From assembly GCA_964017155.1 (NCBI GenBank), contig OZ024856.1:2432201-2496200 (forward strand): a stretch of DNA of 64,000 nt, written 5' to 3'. The first letter of the stretch is position 1; the number at the start of each line of letters is the position of its first letter. Positions 38,522-49,333 of this stretch are shown here, piece by piece. The position numbers were made by a program, and so were the translations under genes. Source of the DNA: Oasisia sp. SBJ-2009. Taxonomy: Eukaryota; Annelida; Polychaeta; Sabellida; Siboglinidae. The notes under the pieces are model-generated. The model saw only the letters and a program-made list of their open reading frames with translations, did not search any database and was not told where the DNA came from.

Positions 38522-41500
38522 TATTATACTTCTCTTGGTAAACAAACACAAAGTTAAACAAAACGAGATAATTTTGGCAGTTCAACACAAGTAGGTGTTC
38601 TCTGTGCAGGACAATATCAACACATGAACATTGTTTACCAACACAGTTTCCTTTGAGGCTGAACCAGATCATTCTAGATTGTCCCTGGTGTTTAGTTATT
38701 GTTCTTGTTGCTTCAAACAATCCCGCATAAGCAACAATTCACACGCCAGGATGTAATTCAGCCTGTGCTTCCCTAACTATGTCAATGATTGCTGTCACAC
38801 GTGTTACTCATCTGACCTATATAAGGTTCCTGCTACAGTGTACACACCTTCCCTGGCAGCCAGTAAGCTGGCAATCTCTATTGAGACGTGGGGTGAGAGT
38901 TGTTGTCGCTTACTCTGGTAGGCTTTGGCGATCTGGTCTGTTTTTTGCTGCAATTCCACCAGAAACAAACAGAAATCAACTGATTATGCAAATATTAAGT
39001 TTTGCTAAGGTATTACCTCAGGGCAAAATGTAGCAAACACATTTGAATCTGTCAAACATTTAATTGCTAATTTAATAAATGTACTACATTTTTTAAATAC
39101 ATAAAAATGTAGTCATTGTTACAATTTTGTTTTATTCTTAAGATATTTGTACACTGTTCTATTTACTCCCCAACGATGAAACATAGAACTTGTTCTCATA
39201 AAATAGACTTATTTTCTCCTGAGACTCTCCTGAGACCCAGTGGCCTGCACATAACCAATATTCTTATCTATGCAAAGAGCCCAGGTCTGCATGTGCCGAG
39301 AAGATTTAATGTTTAACAAACATCCTATTCCAATAGAAATCCATACACCCCCCTATACAATTTATTGATTTTTACGCTGACACTAATAAACCACACCAAT
39401 AAACCATAATAAAGTTTAATGTGTTTCAGAACTAACATTGAAATGACTCATGTCTGAATTAAGTGTGTGAATTAGACAGTACGGAGCACACTTACATGTA
39501 TTCCGACATGGCAAAATTTTAGAGAGTTAATTAGACCGAGTTCCCATGATTACCTTTGCCTTGTCTGACCATTTGAATGACTGTATGGTGACATCCAGTC
39601 GCTTGAGAACCATGGTCTTGCGACACACATACTCCTGGTTGAGGGCGCTGTTGATGTAGTTCACACTCTGCCACTGGTCCTCAGTCAGAGCCGTACGCAG
39701 CAGGGGCTTTGGCATCACTGGGAGTTGACCCAGCAGCTCATTCACCTATTGTCACATCAACTCATTCACCTATTGTCACATCAACTCATTCACCTATTGT
39801 CACATCAATAGATTCACCTATAGTCACATCAACAGAGAAGGCAACATGTACACTCAGACAAAATATTTTACTGGTTTCGTAATTAAACAACTGGGTTTGG
39901 TTGTCAAAAAACATTTCCCCAAAATGGATCTAAACCGATATAAATATAATAACATACAACAGTTACCTTTTTCTCGACTTTGGTGAACAGTTGGAAGGCA
40001 GTGATGCCTTCCGGTGGCTTTGGGAATGAAAGGTCGATGAGAATCGCCTTCAAGTCATCTGCCTAATAGTCACAGGAAACATTGCAGTTAGGAATGTTAA
40101 TGAAAATCAACACTGTTCAACAGTTAACAGCGAAACAAATTCATCTATTTCATAACACTAAGGCAATGGCAGAGTGCATCAAGGGTGACATGTGAAGTGA
40201 TTCACCTTCCCACCATCTGAGGCATAGTGAGGGGAAAGATACAGAATAGACAAAGAAATAACTGGATGGACATTACAAAATGTCTGTGCACATGGGGCTG
40301 GTGAATGACCCGGTCTGGGATGTAAGGCACTATATATGTCAGTTGACACACACACTTACACACATACACTGACTGAGTGACAGTGTGACACTGATAGAAT
40401 GACACTGTGACTGAGTGATATTGGCAGTGCCATTGCGACTGAGTGACACTGAGAGAGAATGAGTATCGCTGTGGTAATGACACTGTGACAGTGTGACACT
40501 AAGACATCGTGACATTGTGATACAACATTACTGTAGAAATGTGGCACATTGACAGTGTCACTGACAGACTGACACTGTGGCAGACTGTCACTGACAGACT
40601 GACCCTGTGGCAGACTATCACTGATAGACTAACACTGTGGCAGACTGTCACTAACAGACTGACGCTGTGGCAGACTGTCACTGACAGACTGACGCTGTGG
40701 CAGACTGTCACTGACAGACTGACGCTGTGGCAGACTGTCACTGACAGACTGACGCTGTGGCAGACTGTCACTGACAGACTGACGCTGTGGCAGACTGTCA
40801 CTGACAGACTGACGCTGTGACAGACTGTCACTGACAGACTGACACTGTGGCAGACTGTCACTGACAGACTGACACTGTGGCAGACAGTCACTGACAGACT
40901 GACACTGTGGCAGACTGTCACTGACAGACTGACACTGTGGCAGACAGTCACTGACAGACTGATGCTGTGGCAGACTGTCACTGACCGGACTTGTGGCGGC
41001 GACTGTCTGGTCTTCAGTCGTGGCTGGAGGCTGACTTGTCTTGTTGGCTGCGTTCATCCTCACTGCCTCTAGCTCAGTCATCAGGTAGTCCAGTAGGTGC
41101 AGACGGTCAGTGCGGTCAGCCAGGCGGGTCTGTAGCACGTCGGTCAAGCTACGGTACGGGCACCCTACAGAAACACACTCATTATCATACAGGTATGGGC
41201 AGCGGTATGGGCAGCCTACAGTAAACACAACACAACACAACACACTCATCATCATACAGGAAGTGGATATTCCAAAGGATCACATTTCTCTCTCATATAT
41301 CATGACTACAGTTAACAAGAGATTTAACAAGATTGCCACCTATAGATTCAACTCTAGATGGCAGGTGGACAAGGAAGCCGTTTGGCTTATCCAGAGTCCA
41401 ACCTATCTATCTAAATATACCCCGCCCTTCTTAAGTATATGTTATATTTTATTTTTAAATATATTAACACTACTAGCACCTATGTACATAATCAGCTGAT

Positions 41501-43819
41501 AATCTGTTCCATTCATTTACTGTTCTTTGCGAAAATGAAACTTTTCTAATATCTAGTTTACACTGTTTCTTTGCTAATTAGCAAAGAAGCAGTGTAGACT
41601 AGATATTAGAAAATTAATGTCCTTAGAATTTTTTTATTTCTGTCAATATTTTCATACCCATTCAATATTTTAAACACATCAATCTGATCTTTCAATCTTC
41701 TAGTTTTTAGTGTTGTTAAACCACATTCTTTTAGACGCATTTCATAACTAATATTCCTGAGTTTTGGTATCATTTTGGTAGCTCTCCTTTGTACTCTTTC
41801 TAGCGTATCAATATCCTTCTTGCGATATTGCCGCAAGGAATGACTTGTGACATATGATTCACAGTAGTTAGCAGTGGATGCTTAATCAACAATGTTACCG
41901 GGAATACACAATTCACAATATAGCCGTGAACCTTTAATTTCAGCTAGCACTTTCTGCAGTGGTTATGAAAACTACTCACCATACTCTCGAAGGAATCCAC
42001 TCAATTCCATCAGAAATGACTCGGTATCAGCAGGATCTATGATGAGAAAGAAAGCTCTTTAGAATCTTACATTCTTACTACCATTCACTTTTAGCATAAA
42101 TACGCTAATTCTCTAATGAAATATTACATTACTGCATTAATGCCTAAAGATGCGCATTGTAATTTACAAAAATTATAAACTTTTGACAAATAATATATTT
42201 AAAGTAGCATTTAAAGTGCATGATTACCATGTATAAACATACACATATATCAAAACAATGAGGAAAGGGTAATGCCAGTGTCCAGTATCTTTAAGGAGAC
42301 GTTATTGTTCAGTTTCATTTACGCATGTGTGAGTCTTATCAGGAAGTACAACCAGATATAAACTGAGCCTACCTGAAATAGCACAGACATGGTCATCCAA
42401 GCCAGTCAGTGATGCCAGGTCTGTTGTTAGCCACTCAATGAGTGAAGTAAACTCCGGAGAGGCTGGACCACCTTCTAGTGCTTGTCTGAACACTTCCTGT
42501 TGTCGTAAAGGCCCTTCGTATCTGAAACACATTATTTCCACATAATTATAATTTTATCTATGGACTCTTGCAATCAGGGAAATGAAAATATCTACTTTTG
42601 TAAGGACTGGAAAGATGAAATCTGACATAATATCGGTCATCATAAATTTTTAATCCTCTGGAAAAGGCCAGCTTAGTTGCTACAACCAATTAAATGCATT
42701 GCTGCACATGCATTTTATTTAATATGTTGGAGTAAAAGAGTCTTTCTCGTAAGGAAAAATCAACATATCCTTTTTTCATGCATGTTCACACTTTCAATGA
42801 AATGAGTAAATCTGGGTTTAGGTTAGGATTTTTATTAATGGCATTTATGGGAATTTTCTGTCACTGAGCCAGTGTCCACTTTTTCACTTGACCACCGGGC
42901 AAGTGTCCACTGGGTAAGCTGAGTATGCCAACGTTTATAAATGCTTTGCATATCATATAAACTTGTATCCTGTTCTACGGACTGAAGATGATTCTCGATT
43001 TGTCAAACATTGATACCAAAGCAGATCAAGTGTTACCAAGATACTCCAAAATCTTCTCCCCAGAACCATCAAGGAATGGAACAATCTCCCAGCAAACGCT
43101 GTAGCAGTGGGCACTGTTGACACCTTTAAGGCTCAACTTGCCACCCTATTGATATAGGCTCTTAAGCAATATCTTGTTTTTAACTCTCTCAGTACATATT
43201 TTTACCCATATTTTTCTTGTTTTTGGTTCTTTTTTGTGCTACCCCCGGAAGTAATATTAATCTAATTAGTATTTGGATGTGGCCAGTAGCTGGTAGACGT
43301 ACTATAGAATCTAGATGGCTAGAAGCATTTAAGGCTGGTCTAATAATTGGTTCTTGCCAACCACTGGTCGGTTCTGTGTCCTTTGTGTTATTACAACATT
43401 GGTAAAACAAACGAAAACAAACACTAATAAAAATTGCGCCTCGCCCAGCAGAGAATCACGACAAGATCCTCAGCTCAGTGCCAATAACAGTTTGAATAGA
43501 GAAACTGCTAGTTGTGGCTGGACGCCGAGCAATATTTCATTTACAGCACGGCTTTAATAGCGCAATTGTCATACGAATAGCTCCAACACCGTAACATCTG
43601 CCTGTTGACATGTATGTACGTGTTAGTTTGTACGTTACTAACATTTGTGGTACAGAAAAATGGCCACGTTCTACGGCGGGTCGGCCACGACAAAAACTGA
43701 CAAAGTGAAACACTAGGATAGCCTGTTATATGTAATAAAGATACACGTAAACTTGTATAGGCATACCCAAGATCTTCTAGAGTATCTAATATATCATTTT
43801 CCATATTGAAGCTGCACAT
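36820..43819 (-). CDS. FAM98: FAM98 family protein (FAM98A/B-like), 417 aa
   Basis: Ten coding exons in transcription order: 43767-43819, 42373-42521, 41980-42036, 40986-41164, 39967-40062, 39554-39745, 38848-38947, 38071-38147, 37657-37750, 36820-37076. Phases agree and sum to 418 codons. The start MCSFNMENDILDTLEDLGY aligns with the family start, including five residues before the second Met. Conserved blocks: SPEFTSLIEWL, YGCPYRSLTD, LLDYLMTELEAVRM, VLKRLDVTIQSFKWSDKAK, SLLAAREDL, VPDRGGRVDS, PPPEMPGFKKRQ. The C-terminal ~85 residues are Gly/Arg-rich (RGGRGGGRGRG) and end in GGRGGRW. FAM98 proteins bind RNA; FAM98B is part of the RTCB-DDX1 tRNA-ligase complex and FAM98A interacts with the arginine methyltransferase PRMT1, fitting the RGG tail. 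The single gene here may serve both roles (inference). Tandem repeats at exon 4 (both sides) and exon 6 include exon sequence. Confidence 0.93.
38431..38560. repeat. Near-perfect palindrome with a (TA)n/(CA)n centre
   Basis: The left arm TGTGTTTGTTTACCGAGAGA is matched by the right arm TCTCTTGGTAAACAAACACA in inverted orientation. The arms extend inward through GTATAATAT and a TA/CA microsatellite (38478-38518). It sits in FAM98 intron 7 and could fold back or be a small inverted-repeat element. Confidence 0.85.
39738..39833 (-). repeat. 24-bp tandem repeat spanning the FAM98 exon 6 acceptor
   Basis: Three to four copies of a 24-bp unit with CTCATTCACCTATTGTCACA. On the minus strand each has ACAATAG (acceptor) followed by GTGAATGAG, the first nine bases of exon 6. 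Confidence 0.9.
40553..40985 (-). repeat. 30-bp minisatellite starting at the FAM98 exon 4 donor
   Basis: About 14 copies of a 30-bp unit. On the minus strand each contains GTCAGTGACAGTCTGCCACA, the same sequence that forms the exon 4 donor (TCCG/GTCAGTGAC). The unit is ten codons long and stays open in the exon 4 frame (VSDSLPQRQS-like) to a stop at about 40629-40631. Confidence 0.95.
41149..41262 (-). repeat. Two-copy ~60-bp repeat spanning the FAM98 exon 4 acceptor
   Basis: GGTACGGGCACCCTACAG (exon start plus acceptor, plus-strand view) is repeated as GGTATGGGCAGCCTACAG. Both are followed by ACAC-rich sequence and CATCATACAG. Confidence 0.8.
41480..41880 (-). mobile_element. LINE 3' fragment (RT C-terminal region) in FAM98 intron 3
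   Basis: On the minus strand a 76-codon frame (41606-41836) shows LERVQRRATKMIPKLRNISY, TLKTRRLKDQIDVFKILNGY and YENIDRN, the typical tail of CR1/L2-like LINE polymerases. Beyond a fold-back at 41543-41613, a further piece reads FSQRTVNEWNRLSADYV, the usual C-terminal end. It is interrupted and non-functional. Confidence 0.85.
43010..43160 (+). mobile_element. Short LINE C-terminal remnant in FAM98 intron 1
   Basis: The plus-strand frame reads LLPRTIKEWNNLPANAVAVG then VDTFKAQLATLLI and a stop, matching the R.I..WN.LP...V....F...L ending of CR1-like LINE polymerases. Only the last ~45 codons remain. Confidence 0.7.
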
Positions 43820-44489
43820 GTTTATAAGATTACATAGAATTTAGAAAACCGCCTAAAAGGCAATCTCTTCGAAAACAAAGATGGGGACAGACCACCCAAT
43901 GGATTCCTACGCCGTCGCCATTGTAGTTCAGCGTATACGAACTGCGTTGTGCATTTTTTGTAATTGTTTGGAAGCACTAAATGTAGGACCGGTTGAATGG
44001 AAATTATATGTCTGCGAGCATGGTATCACAGCTGCGAAATAACAATTGTTGTCAGACTGATGCGTATGCACACTGGTGTAATTCATCCTAGAGGCGTCAA
44101 CATGGGCAATCGGCGGCTGATTGAAGCAAACATGAAGGGGTGACAGATTAGAGACTGGATTGTAGAAGAACGAGATACGTTATTTTCACGAATTGTATGC
44201 ACGACATGTGCGAATGGAGGCTAATTAACGTCTGAAATTTATAATACCATGGATTAAAAAACATAGTGGAAAATCAAAGAAACGTTACAATGGCCGCCTA
44301 TAGGAAATCGGTTGGTGCTGTATACCCAGATAGATCTTCTTCCGTAACGCGGAAGGGACGAACCACTGACCTATATAAAGGTCAGAGGGACGAACACGGA
44401 AAGCGTCTCCCCCTGGTGGACAGTACGTCGCATTGTGGTTCACCCCGACCCCTCGTGAGGCCGTAACTTTATCTGCTTCTCCCACTGAC
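43820..44489. promoter_or_regulatory. FAM98 upstream region
   Basis: The FAM98 promoter should lie just above 43819, where the sequence reads CCTAAAAGGCAATCTCTTCG and ACAAAGATGGGGACAG. A CTCF-like core, CCACCAGGGGG (minus strand), lies at 44408-44420. No exon is recognised and the promoter position is inferred. Confidence 0.35.
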
Positions 44490-44870
44490 TTATGTATGTA
44501 TGTATGTATGTATGTATGTATGTATGTATGTATGTATGTATGTATGTATGTATGTATGTATGTATGTATGTATGTATGTATGTATGTATGTATGTATGTA
44601 TGTATGTATGTATGTATGTATGTATGTATGTATGTATGTATGTATGTATGTATGTATGTATGTATGTATGTATGTATGTATGTATGTATGTATGTATGTA
44701 TGTATGTATGTATGTATGTATGTATGTATGTATGTATGTATGTATGTATGTATGTATGTATGTATGTATGTATGTATGTATGTATGTATGTATGTATGTA
44801 TGTATGTATGTATGTATGTACGTACTATGTATGTATGTACGTACATACGTACATACATACATACATACAT
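44490..44870. repeat. (TATG)n tetranucleotide array with inverted tail
   Basis: More than 80 TATG units with almost no interruption end in TACGTAC and a short run of the reverse complement (CATA)n, so the end can form a hairpin. All the long ORFs across it are artefacts. Confidence 0.98.
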
Positions 44871-45030
44871 ATAGATGGCTTGGACACATACGGAGAGCTC
44901 GCTGAAGTTGTGCGACCAAACGACCAAAATAAGTTTAACTTGGTAACATCACACCAATAATGTCTATCTCACATTATCTTTAAAAAGGTTAAAAACCCGC
45001 ACAAGCATACACTTAAACAAATAAGTAAAT

Positions 45031-45874
45031 TAGTTAAAGGACAAACAAAGTTAACTTTTACGTGGCATACACCTAATAGAGTTAATATAAAGTAACAATT
45101 TCCACATATACTCAATTTTTTAACGCCAGCGGTTTACCAGACAAATTTTTGTTAACACCCAGCCATCCACATTCTATGCGCTACGCCATCTTAGACGAAG
45201 AATGACGTCACGACGGTGATCGAGGCGCTCTCCACGTAGATTCCCTGCATGGGGTTTGGCTGTTGTCATGAAATGGCTGCAACTCGGCAACGCGCGCAAC
45301 ATGCTGATGACGGTAAATATAAAGTTGTCTATTATTGTTATCGCTGAAATCATCTCATCAACTGATGATACATGTCTACATCAAAGCATTTCTCCTCAAA
45401 ATGGACCGAGCAAAGTGCCAAACAGTACGCCCGCAAATCACCAACGTGAATCCATTGCTTCAATACTACCGGTTGTTTCAACTATTATTGCAACCGTATG
45501 CCGAACACGAAGGCATAATTACTAAAGTTTACCATAGATTTAACCACATATTTAGATATACGTCTATAAGCAGCTGCTAGATGTCACGCCAACTTAACGA
45601 ACTGTCGAAGACTCGAAGTTGTTGACCTTTAACGACGTCGCCGGAAGCTGACCGAGATATAGAATGCCGCGCGCTGAATGGCCAAGCCAAATTAACCCTT
45701 CACCTATGGCGGCGTCTAGACCATCGTGGATTTCGTTAGAATTTTAGACTTTAAAGTCACATTCTGAGTAAACCGGTGACGTTAAAAAATTGAGTATATG
45801 AGGAAATTGTTACTTTGTATAAACTCTATTAGGTGTATGACACGAAGCCGTAGCCTTTCTTTGTCCTTTAACTA
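45031..45874. mobile_element. 0.84-kb non-autonomous DNA transposon with ~110-bp terminal inverted repeats
   Basis: The left end TAGTTAAAGGACAAA and about 107 following bases recur inverted at the right end. Long blocks are identical (CATACACCTAATAGAGTT, AAGTAACAATTTCC, ATATACTCAATTTTTTAACG). The ends fit a TA or TTAA target duplication; because the identity runs through TAGTTAA, the two cannot be told apart. The ~620-bp interior has no transposase and is CpG-rich, with a CRE palindrome TGACGTCA near 45203. Confidence 0.85.
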
Positions 45875-45989
45875 GTTAAATGAGTTACATAAATTGTAAT
45901 AAATAGGCATGGCGACATAAAACCAAAAATGTAAAATAATATTAACTAGCGATATAAAAACGAAATTGGCAGTTATGTAATGATTATAT

Positions 45990-47244
<1,255 letters not shown>

Positions 47245-48027
47245 TGTAAGGGATCGTGTTGTTGAACAACAGACTCACAACAGACGATATGAGACTGTTT
47301 ATTTATTGACGTAATTGACACCGTAATTGACGTAATTGACACCGTAATTGACACCGTAATTGACGTAATTGACACCGTAATTGACGTAATTGACACCTGT
47401 AACAATAAAACTAATGTTACACACAGTTACTGAAACATATAATGATATTGACGTAGATACTGACGTAGTACACGACGTAGTACACGAACGCAGTTATCTC
47501 AACGTCATTCGTAGACTATTATCATCTACACAGACTATTATAAAGAATATATCAACACGCCGTTTACAAATACTAGAGAAACGCATTGCATGATATATTA
47601 AACACACCGTTTACAAAGTATAATACAAATACTAATACAACTAATAACAATAACAATAGTCAACTAGTTATATTCACAACATTTGTGATACAATCAATTA
47701 ACATACCTAGTGGTACTTCCCACCAGCTCTCCTTCGCGACAACGCCGGCACAATTAAGTGACCGGTCGCTGTCCACGTGCACTGTCCCTCTGCGTGGCTT
47801 AACCGCAGGCCGACTTATAAGCCCTGACCCGACAGATGACGCGCTACCCCCACATGGCCCGACCGATTACCGCTACTCCCACGTCACGTCCTCACAGTTT
47901 ACCTACCAGGAAAGCTACAGTACCCAGAATGTAATAGCGGCCGCTCTAGCCGTTTGGGAGCCTGTATACCACTATATTATAATAATAATGCTACACATTT
48001 ATATAACCACAATTCTACACCTTTACA
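47245..48027 (-). repeat. 3' LTR (783 bp)
   Basis: This is the full-length copy. It contains a variable GTAATTGAC(ACC) minisatellite at about 47306-47397. The short ORF MTPVTIKLMLH... occurs in both LTR copies and has no known function. Confidence 0.75.
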
Positions 48028-48045
48028 CACATCCCTCCTCTAAAG
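48028..48045 (-). other. Polypurine tract
   Basis: The minus strand reads TCTTTAGAGGAGGGATGTG directly before the LTR start TGTAAAGG, in the position and composition of a plus-strand priming tract. Confidence 0.6.
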
Positions 48046-48637
48046 AATCACCGTCCCGGTGATTTACATCGGACGTATCTAAAGTACCGAAACAATGCAT
48101 GCAATCTATAACTAGCGATCTTAACGCTACATATATAGTGTAATATAGTCGATTTACTAATAACATTAAACAAAACTAATGTGCTCTCTTGACATTGGCC
48201 TTATGGAGCATTGGCAACCCGTCCATTTGCGGCAGTGAGGAGATATTACATCCTGTGATGTCCTCCATCACATGTCCCCGTGGCAGCTGGTGATTCCTGA
48301 AGAATACCTCGGTGGTGGTGTATACGTCTATCCCCTGTTTCATCCAGACACTTGATAGAACACCCATCCACCACTACCACTGGACATTTCCCGATGACTT
48401 TCTCCCTCACTGTCTCAACATCTGGCGGGTCCTCAAGCATCAGCATTCCTTTGACTTCCCCGTGCATTGTCAATGTCAAACTCAAAGTCGGCCAGTTTAG
48501 CTGCCCACTGAAGCTCTACAGTACCAAGCATCGCAAGTCAGGGGATTGTTAGGCCCATCTGTGAAGACCCTGAAGGTTGACTCCAACAGATAATTACTGA
48601 ACTTATTTGCATGCATACAACTGCCTACTTCAGTGCG

Positions 48638-49329
48638 CCGTAATTGACGTAATTGACGTAATTGACACTGTAATTGACGTAATTGACGTAATTGACACCT
48701 GTAACAATAAAACTAATGTTACATACAGTTACTGAAACATATAATGATATTGACGTAGATACTGACGTAGTACACGACGTAGTACACGAACGCAGTTATC
48801 TCAACGTCATTCGTAGACTATTATCATCTACACAGACTATTATAAAGAATATATCAACACGCCGTTTACAAATACTAGAGAAACGCATTGCATGATATAT
48901 TAAACACACCGTTTACAAAGTCTAATACAAATACTAATACAACTAATAACAATAACATTAGTCAACTAGTTATATTCACAACATTTGTTATACAATCAAT
49001 TAACATACCTAGTGGTACTTCCCACCAGCTCTCCTTCGCGACAACGCCGGCACAATTAAGTGACCGGTCGCTGTCCACGTGCGCTGTCCGTCTGCGTGGC
49101 TTAACCGCAGGCCGGCTTATAAGCCCTGACCCGACAGATGACGCGCTACCCCCACATGGCCCGACCGATGACCGCTACTCCCACGTCACGTCCTCACGGT
49201 TTCTCTACCAGGAAAGCTACAGTACCCAGAATGTAATAGCGGCCGCTCTAGCCGTTTGGGAGCCTGTATACCACTATATTATAATAATAATGCTACACAT
49301 TTATATAACCACAATTCTACACCTTTACA
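48638..49329 (-). repeat. 5' LTR, lacking its last ~60 bp
   Basis: It matches 47306-48027 but lacks the part equivalent to 47245-47305. The internal deletion that removed most of the coding region therefore also took the end of this LTR and the primer-binding site, and joins the GTAATTGAC minisatellite directly to RNase H sequence. Confidence 0.75.
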
Positions 49330-49333
49330 TATA

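Larger units (their letters stand above)
47245..49329 (-). mobile_element. Internally deleted Ty3/gypsy-type LTR retrotransposon
   Basis: Two direct repeats (47245-48027 and 48638-49329), differing at roughly a dozen positions over ~630 bases, flank a ~610-bp interior. On the minus strand the repeat begins TGTAAAGG and ends CCCTTACA, as LTRs do. The element is flanked by TATA on both sides (47241-47244 and 49330-49333), a plausible 4-bp target duplication. The interior (minus strand) encodes a piece of RNase H: KFSNYLLESTFRVFTD, NNPLT, then WAAKLADFEFDIDNAR and NADA. A purine-rich tract precedes the 3' LTR. Gag, protease, RT and integrase are missing, so the element is dead. Confidence 0.8.

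Noticed and set aside
47390..48895. Two copies of a 67-codon ORF and of a ~158-codon ORF as a duplicated gene
   Set aside because: They lie in the two LTR copies; there is no protein similarity, and the flanking signals identify an LTR element instead.
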